64,000 nucleotides of DNA, taken from positions 41,470,289 through 41,534,288 of the forward strand of contig QVOM02000073.1 in the NCBI GenBank assembly GCA_003586115.2, written 5' to 3'. Of the stretch, positions 45,799 through 57,639 are shown in pieces. The stretch is from Salvator merianae (taxonomy: Eukaryota; Chordata; Lepidosauria; Squamata; Teiidae). The translations under genes were made by a program, and so were the position numbers. Below the pieces are notes generated by a model. It did no database searches. It was not told the DNA's origin and worked only from the letters and a program-made list of their open reading frames with translations. How positions within the stretch are numbered: position 1 is the first letter of the stretch; each line of letters begins with the position of its first letter.

Positions 45799-46023
45799 GG
45801 CATTAGATGTCATTACTTCTCACTTGAAATTCTTCTTTGCTTGGACGCTATAGAACGAAGTAATGTAAAGACTATGAACTTCATTGATGCTTCCCAGCAA
45901 ATCATTTTCTCAGTCATTAGCAATGGACTCAGAGCACTCTCAAAATCAGAAATTCCACCCAAAATTGATGCAATTTTCTGTCTAAGGACACTTGAATTAA
46001 TACAGCTTCAGTTCAAGTGTGTG
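45799..46023 (+). other. Second unrecognised ORF near the first
   Basis: An open frame of about 75 codons lies between stops, with a segment around SQQIIFSVISNGLRALSKSE. It has no ATG at its start and no recognised domain. It is in a different frame from 45427-45609 and separated by AT-rich DNA with stops; no convincing intron joins them. Confidence 0.15.
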
Positions 46024-46619
46024 TGAAGCCACTTGATCCAACTGCAGCTAACTGCACAGCTTACAAATGAATGTGATTTTGGTCCCGGTGCAATCTATGC
46101 TTTATTAGTGGAACAAATGAATGTGCCCTGCCTTCTGGATGGGGAAAAATCTGGGGTATACAACCTCTCATGTAGCAGTATACAAAGACTTTGACTGAGC
46201 TACTATGAATGCTTCAAAATCCCTTTTTTTTCAGATGTGCCAAAACAAAGGATGGCTTTATTGCTTGACTTAGAAATTTTACTAATTTCTTTGGCTAACC
46301 AATAACCAAAATCTATCTGGACAGTTTTCATAAATATGAAAAAAAAATAAACGATATGGTATATAAAACAACATTAAAACAAAATTTAAAACTAAGACTG
46401 CAGTCATACCTGAAGTTTAAACCATTTTCAGGCCATCCTCTATTCAGAGGGATGGCACTCAAAAAGCATTCCAGTTTCTACTCTGAACTGTTCCTCCCAT
46501 TCTGACTGGGACTATCCTGTATTTGGATTAGTAAACAGGCACCCAACAGGTTTCTTTGGGTTTCTTGTCCCATTTCACCTTCTTTCCTTTGTTTTTTTAG
46601 AGCCAGAAATGTGCATATC

Positions 46620-46930
46620 TGCATTTCTGCCTTGCTGGAGTTTATCAAGACACGGCCTTTAGGTGGCGGGCAGCTTAGCTCCAATGCCTCGACATGGTGT
46701 GGTGATAGAACTGATTGTGGCATCTGCAGCTGTTTCACCCACCCCACCTTCCCTTTTTTAAAGTTAGACAAGCACAATCTGTCTTTCTGCCTTGCTGGAG
46801 TTGATGAAGATATAGCAAGGTTGGGGGGTGGCTTGGCTCCAACAGAGCCAATGCTGCACTTGCTGAATAGCCTGCTGCCACTGCAGATGACAGGCTCTTG
46901 ATGTGTTGGAGCTAAGCAAGTTCAGGCTCA
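46620..46930. repeat. Tandem duplication, ~160-bp unit
   Basis: CTGCCTTGCTGGAGTT occurs near 46628 and again near 46786. Both are followed by similar text (atcaagacacggc / atgaagatatagc, then a G-rich 'ggtggcgggcagcttagctcc' / 'gggggtggcttggctcc'). Two diverged units in direct orientation. Confidence 0.6.
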
Positions 46931-46939
46931 AAGTGATGT

Positions 46940-49040
46940 TTCCCTCCACCCCAAACTGCATGATGAAACACACAGCTGTTATCAAGACCTGGCAGGCAGG
47001 GGAGACCCTCAGTAGCAGACAAGGTAGAACAGTGTGGCAAAATTGCACACTTCTGGCTTTTTTTTTTTTTAAAGAAATGAAATGAGGCAAGGAATCAAAA
47101 GAAACCTGCTGGGTGCCTATTTACACTGCAAGTACAGTCTTATTCTATCCCATCCCCAAAATGAGAATGCCACTGTCTCTCAAAAACTCCACTGAGTTGG
47201 CTGAGAGAGAAAGGGAAACCCTCTCTCTGCCCACCCATGAAAGTCTGGATGCTGCCCCCAATAGTTCCTTTGCACAATCACATCTTGCAAATTTAAACAG
47301 ACTAATGGGCAGAAACAATCTCAGTGCTGGGATAATCTGAACACAGGATAGTTCAAATTGGGGTGGGATAGTTCAGAAAAGAAATACAAATACATTTTTG
47401 AGTGTAATCCCTCAGAATAGACGATGGCCTGAAAGTGGAGTAATCATCGGGGTGACCGCAGACCTAAAATTTCATCCCTTCCTCTCTTTTTCTTTCAGCC
47501 AAATTATACCCTCAGCAGTGTCTTAAATACAGAAGCTAAAGGGTTATTATACCATATATCGAGTGTGGTAAAACCAATCAGTTGTACAAAAAGGATGCTA
47601 TTACTGTGAGAGCTCCTCTGCCCTCTTCGGCATTCTGTCTTAAAGGTGTTGAGAAGCAATGGCGGGAACTGGGGAGGATAAGAATCACAGATAGCAAAGC
47701 TGCTCTGTGCATTCCCCCCTCTCTGGATGATCTAACATGCACATAGCTTAATATAATCAGTTCAGACTTATCCCTCCTGGAATCTACCTCTACCTTTCCT
47801 CATTTGCTTCCAGCAATGCCATTTTCTTTGCATGGGTGCAGCCTGCTTCCTCCACAGCTAATCTAATGTGAAAGCCAACTGTCTCTGTTGCACTTGACAC
47901 CCTAGCCCAGAGCTGAGGTGGTCCATCACCCATCAGTGACAGGATGCAGGAAGCACCACTGGTTTGTTTTTAATTTGCGGGTTTTCGCTTTCTCATCCCT
48001 CCCCTAATGCAATTTGTCACTGGAGTAAGATTGCTGTGCCAGGCATAAGTGACATAACGTATAACAAGTATTAAGCTCTCTATCATCTGAGCTTCTGGGC
48101 TAACAATTTTAATGCTCACTTCTCCTCTTTTCCCCACCCTCCACCTGACTGGAGCCCCAACTGACATCCACAGGGAAGATCAAGGAGATGGATTTGGATT
48201 ACAAGATATCTCTCTGGCCTGGGAGGGTGAGGATGGGCAGCCTTGGACTGACAGAAGGGCCTTCTCATAATGCAATATTACTAGTCAGATTTCCAATGGA
48301 TTTTAGGCTATGTAGCACCTTGTTAAGACTCTCTAGGGAATCCCGTGTCAGGCTGTGCTGCTATACCCAGTGATGTATGGGCTTCCCTCCTCCCATTATG
48401 CTCTGTTCTTCTTCTTGGCCAACCAGAAAGAAATGGCAGATTGACGGCCTTCATTACCATTATTCAGCCTACGGAAGGACAGCTTGGTTTTACCAGCAGG
48501 CATCCTTAGCATCCTTTCCCGTTGGATAATATTTCCCAAAGCAATTCACATCTGCGAGGTTGGAGTAAGGAAATGTCAGGCTCTTAGAAACTACCTATGG
48601 AAGGGGTTTTCCTCCCAATACAGTAAATGTGCTATGGTATCTATCTGATGTTCCTCTCTCAAAACAACATCTTTGATACCACTTTCTTTTAAGCACTCAA
48701 GCCACAATGTTTTGATATTGGAAAAAATGAATTTTGTTTTCTGCCTTTCTTACCATCACAGGCACTCAAGGACTGGCTGTGACAATATGCTGCCATTTTC
48801 AGACCACCCTTCCACTCCAGGCAGTTTGCAAAAGATATAGAATAAATTATAAATCATCGGGGGGGGGGGGAATAGCCTTCCCTTTTAATGCTGCTTTGAA
48901 TGAAATATCTCTTTCTCATACATAGATTACAGTTTTTAAATCTGAAAGTAAGTTAATTCAGAATAAAATTCTTGCACAAGGGAAAATATACTGTCTTGGA
49001 ATCTTGATGTATTCACAGCTCTGGGAGAAGTTTCTGAATT
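46940..49040. other. Intergenic, nothing identified
   Basis: No gene. A 13-G run lies near 48860. ORFs are short and unremarkable. Confidence 0.5.
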
Positions 49041-49041
49041 T

Positions 49042-49043
<2 letters not shown>

Positions 49044-49098
<55 letters not shown>

Positions 49099-49180
49099 CT
49101 TTTTTACCCCAGCCTTAAACCTAAAAATGCTGTCAAAGCAGCTTACAACATATAAGGTTAGACAAGTCTCTGCTCTTAAG
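49044..49180 (-). repeat. (ATCT)n microsatellite plus antisense LINE-like tail
   Basis: About 14 ATCT units (49044-49099) are followed by a 'ttttttaccccagccttaaa' to GCAGCTTACAACATATAAGG tail. This is the usual arrangement of an antisense retroposon tail with an expanded terminal simple repeat. Confidence 0.75.
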
Positions 49181-49390
49181 CTTACCATCTAAAAAGCCAC
49201 AGCACATGAGAAAAAGGGGATTGGGAGGGAAAAGAAAGGGGAAATCATTGGTAGCGCAGATGGAGAATCCCAGCAGTGCTGTCCTGCCTCCTAACATCCT
49301 GGTGAGGGAATGGCAGCTGTGGGAAGCTGTAGCCATTTGGGACCTTCACATCTGCCCAAGCATGGCAAATACCAGTGCCTCCTTGCCTGG

Positions 49391-49531
49391 GGTCCTTTCC
49401 GCACTGGGTCTTGTTCCGGAATATATCCCAGAAAAGGCCCTGCTGTCTGTGTGCTAGTCTGCACTAGCATGTGGACAGCAGGCCCCTATTCCAGGATCTA
49501 TTCCAGACTAAGACCCAGTGCAGAAAGGGAC
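49391..49531. mobile_element. Short MITE, family A, copy 4
   Basis: A 141-bp element with ends GGTCCTTTCCGCACTGGG and CCCAGTGCAGAAAGGGAC. The central arms CTGCTGTCTGTGTGCTAGT and ACTAGCATGTGGACAGCAG form a clear hairpin. Flanks TGG and TGA are not an exact duplication. Confidence 0.8.
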
Positions 49532-49539
49532 TGACCATC

Positions 49540-51030
49540 TTTTCTTCACAGCTTCTATAACAATGAAATCCTACATAGAGCTTCATGTGTGAAAAGCTGT
49601 GGAGTCAAAGCTACCTTCTGGAATGACCTTCTGGAATCAATCTTTCAAGCAACAAAATGTGTGCTATCCATGGGCAGGTGGACCCAGAGCACCTACTTAA
49701 GAGTGAGCCTGGCTTAAAGCAGGGGGTTCCCTTTCTTGTGTGTGTATGGTATACCACCTGCTTCTGATGCAAGTGGCATGGAATTAGTTCTGTGTTGAGT
49801 AGCTTGTCTTTTGTCCAGTCCCTGAAATCAGGCTTTTCGTGGCTCCTTTAACTCCCTTGGTCATAGTTCTGCAAGGTAAGGAGCAGCTTCTAATACACAC
49901 TGGAAGAACAAAGACATTACACTAAGGCTGTGTCTCCACAAGCCATTCAACCAGCATTGGCTGCCCATCTCCACAGCACCCTTTGCTTGAAGGGGCTTGA
50001 AGATGTGTGGAGGGTGCAAAACAGGTCAGCGCGGCTCTGGGATTGCTTCTCATGCATTGAGCTGAGGGTTTGTCTTGGCAAAATGCACCATGTTCGTGTG
50101 AAGGCAACTTCAGAACAGCAGCCTTCACAATGATATCAGAAATATCAAGCTCTTCGCCAAGGCTGCCTGAGGATGTGGGGGAAACCCAATCCAGCAGAGA
50201 TATCTCCACAATTTGACTCCTACTGGGGAAATAGAGACACACACCCTAAATCTCCAAGACTCCAATTCCCAGTGCAGAGAACAAACAGAGACGGATGCTT
50301 GAAACTGAACTAATGGCCTGTCTAGACCAGGAACTTGTTTTCCTGATGACCAGTCAATGTTAATGGCATCAAAAGCCACTGACAGAGAGAACAGAATCAA
50401 ACTCCTTCTACCCTTCTTCTGGCTTAGGCTAGCCATCTGATTGAGTGAAATGGTTGCTGTAGTATAAGTGTGCCTCTTTTTAGTTCCATAAATAATAACC
50501 CCATAAGAAGATCATTCTCACAGATGTGGGGGCTAACTTTCCAAGGTCTCCCAAAAAATCCATGTTTGCTGGGTTCAAATCCAATTCACTATCTCTTAGA
50601 CCATGTCTTGATGGCCACAGTGGGAAACACCTGGGGGTAGATAGCTCCATCAAAGAATCCTTCCCGAGGTGCCACCGGGCACTTCTATGTCTCCGTTTCA
50701 GGTGCATGAGGACCTCCCCAAAGATGTCATGGCCAAGGCACTCTCCCTCCATGCACTGCTTTGCACTGTTTTGTTGTTGCTGGTGAGTGTCGTACTCTTC
50801 AGAAGATGTCTTATGTCACCAAAAATGGAGAAAAGAAACTCGAGATAATCCATGGAGGCATGGAGCTAGGCTGGATTGCAACAGTGATAAATGTTCATTT
50901 ATAAATACAGTACTAACCTATGGTGGAAGTCAAAAAAGGCCTTGCAGTGGGATTAAAATATCAGAGTATGAAACCAAAGACATGGGGCAAAAGACAAAGT
51001 TAGACAACTCATCAAACCAAACTGCACACG
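49540..51030. other. Intergenic, nothing firmly identified
   Basis: Parts of 49920-50440 have repeat-like phrases but no boundaries. No gene. Confidence 0.45.
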
Positions 51031-51034
51031 AAAG

Positions 51035-51470
51035 GCCTCAGTACATAAGAACATATGAGAAGTTCCTATCTTGCCTAGTGGTTTACCATTTGTTCCTGAG
51101 CATTCTCAAGCAGAAGATGAGGGAGAAACCTGCACTCGGTTGAGAAACCAACCCAGAGGCAGTACCTAGGCATCCATTCTAATAGCCATCGATACACCTG
51201 TCCTCCATGAAATTATCCAACCCCTTCTTAACCCTATACAGGCTAGTGGCCATCACCCACCCTCTGGTAGTAAATTCCAATGACCCGTTGGGTGAAAAAA
51301 TACTTCCCTTTGTCAGTCCTAACTCTCCTACTAATCACCTTTATAGTGTGACCCTGATTTTAACATTGTATGACAGAGAAGAGATTTTTTCTCTATCCAT
51401 CTTTCGTACACCAGGTATGATTTTTACACATTATATAGCAATGCGCTCACCCCCACCCACAACTTACTGA
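51035..51470 (-). mobile_element. CR1/L3-type LINE 3' end, longer copy
   Basis: It begins ACATAAGAACATATGAGAAG (antisense of the CR1 3' end), then GCATTCTCAAGCAGAAGATG, CCATCGATACACCTGTCCTC, and GGCTAGTGGCCATCACCCAC. It continues into ORF2-derived antisense text (GTGAAAAAATACTTCCCTTT) with stops. Confidence 0.8.
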
Positions 51471-51479
51471 TTCAGTCTG

Positions 51480-52330
51480 AATCTAGATGAGACAAAGAGC
51501 TCACGTTATTCTCTCAGTTGAAAACAATTAGTTTGAGCATATTTTCAAGGCAGACATGTCATCAGCGGAAAAGTTTATTAAGCCTATTGAACTCCAGCAT
51601 GAATCAACCCCCATGAATTCCTTTCCTGCACTGGTGGTTGAATCAAGCGTTTTATTTACACAAGTAGTATTGGAGGGATCAGCTCAGCTGCTTTTTTTTT
51701 TTTTTAACCTGTCTTGCTGTGTTGGTCAGAAAAAAATGCTCAAATTATTATTTTTGTGATTCTTTCACACAGAATGATGAATACTTAGTCAATTCTATTA
51801 AGGTTTCACTGGTGGCAGCCCTTGAGTTGTCTTGTAGGATAGTGCAGAAGAAAACTGGGAAGGCTAGCTCCTTCTTATTACTCCCATAATTACATTTCTA
51901 GTCTCCTATCCTTTATTCCTCAGCTAGTGGAAAGACCTGTAGCTCAGCAAACTCTGCTACTAGGCTGGATTGTGAGTGGGAGCAGAGACAGGTTCCGCTA
52001 GGGAGCAAAGTCTACTAACTGAAAATGGTGTGGATGATTAGCCAGAGGGACTGCTTCTGTATGTCTACAACTGCTCAGTTCAACCAGTAGTTACACAAAT
52101 CACAAGAGAAACATTGCCTAAGGGGTAAACAAAGGGCATATCTACCCAGAGTAAAGCCAATCAAGGTGCAAGTGAAACAGAGTTCAAATCCGACTGAGAG
52201 GAGAGGATTCTGATCAAAACTGTAGGCAACAGTACAGCCAGTCGTGAAAGCGATGGTGCTATCCTAGAAATGAATCCATTGTACAGTGCCTCCCTTCAAT
52301 GAGACTTCACTGAGCAAACGAGACTCTGAA
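51480..52330. other. Intergenic, nothing identified
   Basis: No gene or repeat recognised. Confidence 0.45.
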
Positions 52331-52335
52331 CATAT

Positions 52336-53088
52336 AGGCAAGATCTGCATGGTGCTGTAAGGTGCCGTAACTGAGCCCCAAGGGCACCGGTTCCACTTGA
52401 CCTTGTGCCCTTTTGGCACAGTTGGTTTGCTAGAAGTTGGTGGCCATGCCTGGTTTGCTGTTCAAAGCACTGGCGGTGGCCCTGTATTTGCAGAAATGTT
52501 CACAGCTGGCAGCATCAATCTGGCAACAAACAACTGAATGCAAACAACTTCCTGCTGCTTTGAAGACTGCTATGCACATAAAGGGCATTTTAACATTTAC
52601 CATAATAGAACAGACTAATTAATTTGTTCTATTGTGGTATTAACCGAACAGCACAGACACTACCCACACTGTGGAGCTGGAAACGAGACCTGAAGCTGGC
52701 ATCAGCATTTGCGGTGCAATGCTAGTAGTTGTGCCCAATCCTCACCATAGCAGCGGTGCATGGGCCTGCCAGTTGCCATGGCAGTGGCCAGATGCATTCC
52801 AGCTGCTGCTGTGGCAAGGATTGGGCACGGGTCTGATCAGGCATCACATGGCCCAATCAGACCCAGTTGCCCCATCATGCATCCATGATCATTGCATTCA
52901 TGATCAGGTATGCTTCATGATCAGGTAGGTGCAAACGCAGCTTACCAGGAGGTAATTAGTGCTCCACAGGTAGTAGTGATTGGGAGCAGATGTAGCCCAC
53001 TCCCGGCTGCTCAGGTCTCTGCAAAGTCTGGAAGCACTTGACTAGCAAGCATGTTTGATGCTTGCTAGGCCAAAGTGCAAACAGGCCC
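52336..53088. mobile_element. MITE, family B, compound or degenerate
   Basis: The right end is clear (CCAAAGTGCAAACAGGCCC to 53088). An inner GGTAGGTGCAAACGCAGC near 52924 resembles another family-B end, so this may be two overlapping copies. The left end is uncertain. Confidence 0.4.
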
Positions 53089-53089
53089 A

Positions 53090-53716
53090 ATGTTCTTTAT
53101 TGCAGTTCCCAGTAAGGCTCTAATTAGAGCATTCCCTGAGCCCTCATGGAAATCTTGCCAGAAAAGATCTTTTTATAACCATAAGACAGAAACCTTCAGC
53201 TTCCCAATATAGTGTGCAAATCTTACCCCTTACTCTGATCCCTTGTCTCAGCAGAGAACGCTGTGCCTGATTTTTCTAGATCTTCTCCACCTACCCTAAC
53301 TAAAGTAGAGAAGGCACCATAATGTGTCTGGCTCTGCCTAGGCTCTCCCTCCTAAGCCCATGGAGTATTAACAGTATTGCTACCTAGAGACCCTCATCTG
53401 TCACCATGAGGTCACAATCCCAAGCCTGCCATGAGACTTCACACGGAGAAACTCACTGATGAGATAAGAATGAATCAGGTTAGATCTCCACTGATGCCCA
53501 GGAGATCTTGACGGGCTCAGGGCATGAAGTCTTTAAGGTCAGATTCAAGCAGGTGGTTTTGGCATACCACCAAACTAGAAGTTTCCTGATTGCTGAATCT
53601 TACGACTCTCCCACTTGAATCCACCAACCCCTTGAAGATTTGAGCATCTTGTATCGAAAGGAGCACAAACCTCTGGAGAGACAACCTAAGCTCTACGTGG
53701 CTGGTACCTCAACTTA
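53090..53716. other. Intergenic, nothing identified
   Basis: No gene or repeat recognised. Confidence 0.45.
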
Positions 53717-53858
53717 GCTGCATCCATTGCTTACTTATTCTGCTATTTTTTAATATTCTGCAATAAAGCATGGATATTCTGGAAGAAACACTCCCAGGAG
53801 TGCTTTATTCTGGAATGTCCAAAAATAGCAGAATAAGTAAGTGATGTCTGGATGCAGA
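53717..53858. mobile_element. Palindromic MITE, family C termini, ~57-bp arms
   Basis: The ends CTGCATCCA and TGGATGCAG enclose long complementary arms. TTACTTATTCTGCTATTTTT pairs with AAAAATAGCAGAATAAGTAA, and GCAATAAAGCA with TGCTTTATTC. The loop is about 30 nt. An RNA from either strand would form a long hairpin. Confidence 0.8.
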
Positions 53859-53859
53859 C

Positions 53860-54641
53860 TTCCTGTCCCTTTGTCTTCCTCCTGCTCCAGCACGGTGGAA
53901 CCATCAGTCTAAGTATCAATCTATTCATAGGACAAACTTTCAAAAAAGTAACCCTCTCCTTACTTCACTTTCTGCTTTTCACTCTTTTTCCTCATCTTCC
54001 AATATTAGTCTGCCTTTTTTCAAGAAAGGCAAAGCCAGACAAAGTAAATATAGAGGCAACTGACATCCATCTGGGATTGCTTGAGCAGAAAGAACGATCA
54101 GGAATTGATGCCCCATCTGAAAATCCTGCTTTTGGCCTCTTTTCTGGTGGATGGGTAGTCCCACATTTAGCCCTCTTCAATGGTGACTAACTAGACAGCT
54201 CTCAAGTCTAACCTGGTCAGAGCACAAACTTCTGCACCATCTAAACGAACAACAGCCTGATAAAGCCCTCCTCCTCTGCACAATCCCCCATAAGCCATAT
54301 GTCCTATAAGCCTATCCCTTTTGTTCTCTCTACGGTTGCTCTGATGTGCTTATATAGAACCAACGATGAATACTGGAAACCATCGGGCTGAAAGACTAGC
54401 ATTCTGTACACCCCGTGTTCCTTTTTCTATGCATGCTTGGCACAGTGGAGAAAAAGTGGAATCGTTGTAGAAGAGGATACAATATTTTTTTAACAAAATT
54501 ATTATATTTTAAACTATTGACAACAAACATTATAAAAAGTTACAGGTGAGTGTAACTTAAAAAAAAAAGAGGACACAATATTGTGACTTACCCCCTTCTT
54601 CCTGCATGTTGTGCGTTCACAATTTCATTAAGGAAGCATAA
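53860..54641. other. Intergenic, nothing identified
   Basis: No gene. Longest ORF 112 codons at 53852-54190 with no family resemblance. Confidence 0.45.
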
Positions 54642-55441
54642 CACAGGTCTACAAAAAAAAAAAAAAAAATTCAGGTGCCAAGGTTTTTTGAATGGATTTA
54701 GGGTATTTTGAGGGTGCTGAATTCAAAAATCCCATTACTTTTGCTGAATTGGTTCTAGTTTTTGAGATAATGGACATCCATGAAAATAATGCATTTCCCC
54801 AATGCAACTTGTGTGTGATAACAAATGCAATAGCTTTTGCTCTGTCTTTGACTCTTTAACAGTGTCTTAGGTAATGAAATATCCCATATAATTATTTTGT
54901 AGTTCAATTTGTAGGCCTGCAATGCTATAAAAGTGACTTTTTGAAGCCAGAATTCAACTGTGAATTTGACAAGGAAAGAAGTCGGCTGCAGCAAAAGTTT
55001 GTCAACCCAGTCTTGGTTTATACTCAAAAAGTTGTCTTAATAAGTATATAAATACATGTAAAAATTATGACTTCATCAAGAGGAGTCTGCATCAACAATC
55101 CTGATGTATTCTGCTACATCTGTGGAGAGTACATGGTTGAAAAGCAAAGAAGAAATACCACAGACTTTGTGCATCGAGTATACCTGGCTTATTTTGGAGT
55201 ACAGCTTGGAGACCAGGATAAGTCTTGGGCTCCACATATGGTTTGCAAAACATGTGTGGAGCACCTACCACAGTGGCTGCAAATCTGAATGCTTTTCAAA
55301 CATGTTGCATTAATTAATTATTAAATATCTCAGAAACTAGAGCCAATCTGGCAAAACCCAAGTCATATTTTTAATCACCACCATAAACTTAATATAAAAC
55401 TGTTCAGACATTGTTGGCACCAAAATCACTGTATACCAGTG
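54642..55441 (+). mobile_element. 800-bp element with long inverted ends and a CxxC-type ORF fragment
   Basis: The left end reads CACAGGTCTACA and the reversed right end CACTGGTATACA. Similarity continues inwards for about 130-150 bp: 'caggtgccaaggtt' vs 'tggtgccaacaatg', 'gaattggttctagtttttgag' vs 'agattggctctagtttctgag', 'aatgcaacttgtg' vs 'aatgcaacatgtt'. TAA flanks both sides (54639-54641 and 55442-55444). A poly-A run (54652-54669) interrupts the left arm. The 73-codon ORF lies between the arms, and the right arm starts directly after it, so the element looks internally deleted. Superfamily unknown; the TAA flanks would suit PIF/Harbinger, but this is inference. Confidence 0.6.
55067..55288 (+). 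CDS. Truncated ORF with paired CxxC motifs, transposon-associated, family uncharacterised
   Basis: A 73-codon ORF from ATG 55067 to TGA 55286-55288. Key residues are Cys16 and Cys19 (in NPDVFCYICGEY) and Cys60 and Cys63 (in HMVCKTCVEHL). The spacing suggests one zinc-binding module of about 50 residues, with RRNTTDFVHRVY and an aromatic-rich YLAYFGVQLGDQD between the pairs. From memory, this NPDxFCYICGE arrangement is frequent in uncharacterised predicted proteins of insects, crustaceans and other invertebrates, where the chain continues well beyond the point where this copy stops. I know no vertebrate host gene with it. The frame runs into the right inverted arm, so it is probably a remnant. 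Function unknown; a DNA-binding part of a transposon protein is a guess. Confidence 0.5.
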   Translation: MTSSRGVCINNPDVFCYICGEYMVEKQRRNTTDFVHRVYLAYFGVQLGDQDKSWAPHMVCKTCVEHLPQWLQI

Positions 55442-55444
55442 TAA

Positions 55445-56150
55445 TTGCTTTCCAATTGAAACAATATTGAGGCTTCCCTTTTCCTTGAGTATGCAGGATG
55501 AGTAGTACTGATTATTTCTATTTTCCCCATGACATGCCTCACAGGATTTGAGAAGTGAGTTTTCCAGTTTCCGATTCTTCACCAAAGTCTCTTCTGTTCT
55601 TTTAACCCTTAATAAAGGTTGCTACTGAGGAACAGAGATGTTTGTTTTACTCTTCTCCACCTTTCCTTGATCTCAGTTCCCCCAATCTGCAACCACTTTA
55701 AAGGCCCAGTTTCAAAGCCCCTTCCAGAAGTTGGGGTCCCTCTAGGCATGCACACAGTGCCAGGGGAGTTTCTATAACAGATGCCTTCTGCCTGATGTTC
55801 TCCAATGTACTTAGACTTCATATAAGAAGAATCACACCACCACAATCAGGAAGCTTCCTTGCCTTCCTAAATCCTACCTGAGGTTGACATGGGATTTTCA
55901 GGAACAGTCAGCACCAGAAAAGCTAGGAAATGTGAGGAACAGGACAGATTATTTGTAGAGCAAAAGGATGCTCACAATCACCCCTTCAAAGTAGAACCAC
56001 AACAAAACTGCACACCCCACTGCTGAGAATTTTATTTCTACTATGATAGTTTGCTAAGACAATTTCTTCTCTCATAAAGGGAATGGGGAAGATGTAGGAC
56101 ACATTGGTGAAGCAGTGCAATCCTTAGGCCATTACTTTATGTGTTCCAGT
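55445..56150. other. Intergenic, nothing identified
   Basis: No gene or named repeat. Confidence 0.45.
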
Positions 56151-56350
56151 AGAGGGCTGGCCACACTGTTCCAGAATGAGTGATCTGTCTCAGGAGCGGA
56201 CAGATCCATCCCTCAACCGGAACAAGGCTGTCTGCATTTGGACAGCTGTTTTGGTCCAGTCACCATACTGGCTTCAAAGGCTCTTGACAGCCAGGAATGG
56301 AGTCCCTGGGGAACCCAGTTCGATGGCACACCTTGTTGCACCACCAAACT
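56151..56350. mobile_element. Long MITE, family A, left part only
   Basis: Blocks GCATTTGGACAGCTGTTTTG and GACAGCCAGGAATGGAGTCC parallel the copy at 16683 in the same order. The right half is missing; a CR1 tail follows immediately. Confidence 0.45.
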
Positions 56351-56364
56351 GGGTCTCCAGTGGT

Positions 56365-56700
56365 ATAAGAACATAAGAGGATCCTGTCTAGATCAGGCCA
56401 CAGTCCATCCAATCCAGCATCCTTTCTCATACAGCAGCCCACCAATTACTTTTGGGCATTCTCAAGCAGAAGACAAAGGCAAAACTTCACCTGCTCTCAA
56501 TTCCCTGAAAATGAGCTTTAGAGGCATCCTGCCTGTCTTTCCAACCAGGAGCTTGTACCTAGGTATCAGTTCCAATAATCAATGATACACCTGTCCTCCT
56601 TGAATTTGTCTAACCCTTTCTTAAAGCTATTCAGTCTGGTTGCTGTCACCACCTCTTCTAGTAGTAAATTCAGTCATCTGGTTTACTGCCACTAGTATGC
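56365..56700 (-). mobile_element. CR1/L3-type LINE 3' end
   Basis: It starts ATAAGAACATAAGAGGATCC, then CATTCTCAAGCAGAAGACAA, GATACACCTGTCCTCCTTGA and TCTAACCCTTTCTTAAAGCT. These are the same landmarks and orientation as at 26256 and 51035. Confidence 0.8.
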
Positions 56701-56709
56701 TGATAGACC

Positions 56710-57465
56710 TCTTTGAAGAACCTAGTTTGATCTTTTTCAGTCTACACTCCATCTTGTGTAATGGCCTAGTAGTGGTATCCAACAACAACAACAACACCAA
56801 GTGAAGTAAGGAGATTTTGGCTATACTTACACTTACCTTTGTGAATGTCCTTGGGAGTGGCTTCAGACACCATGTTTCCACTTTTGGCAGCACGACTGAA
56901 GAGTGTGATGCCCCCCCTAAGGTGCTTGGGAACTAGGGTGTAAAATTGTACTCCAACGACAAGTACCTCATTGACCACTTTAGAGGGCATCTGTATGTGC
57001 TGCCAGGAAGCACTCAGTCACACAGTGGGGCAGGTGCTTCCACAGAGGTGGCCACTTGCCAGGACTGGAGACACAGCCAAAAATGTTAGAGTCTACCTGC
57101 ATAGATGACCTAAGTGTCCACATACTAGATAGGGTTATTCTGTTAAAAAATTTTTGTGTGAGCCCCTACCATTTTGCTCTTTCTTCCCCACCTGGATGGA
57201 TTAACCTACGATTTCTCTGCAGCTGTAGAGTCAATTCTGAGCCTAGCTTTTTTTATTATTTGGTGTTTTTTACTACAAGTTTTGCAAAGACCCTTGCTTT
57301 CTTTTTTCCAAAGATGTGTGAGTCCTTAATCTCCAAAATTAAAATAAGCAGTATGGTTTTCACTCTGTCTAACATATTTCTAGGTTTATATGGAGTTCAA
57401 TAGGATTCACTCTCTTCCTAGATAAAAATGCACAGGATCTCGGGCTGAGTAGTTCTATTGTACAA
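56710..57465. other. Intergenic, nothing identified
   Basis: A short AAC run is at 56782. No gene recognised. Confidence 0.45.
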
Positions 57466-57471
57466 GTAAAT

Positions 57472-57590
57472 GTGTGTGTGTGTGTGTGAGAGAGAGAGAG
57501 CGAGAGAGAGAGAGAGAGAGAAACTGGGAAAGAGAGAGAGAGAAACTGGGAAAGAGAGAGAGAGAAACTGGGAAACAAAGAGAGATAGAA
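57472..57590 (+). repeat. (GT)n(GA)n microsatellite with a 22-bp GAGA/AAACTGGGAA minisatellite
   Basis: A GT run becomes GA, then the unit AAACTGGGAAAGAGAGAGAG is repeated about three times from 57521. Arg/Glu ORFs on + and Ser/Leu/Thr-His ORFs on - are artefacts. Confidence 0.95.
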
Positions 57591-57639
57591 ATGAACATCC
57601 ACAGAATGTTCTGAGTGCTAAACATCTACAGGACCTTCA

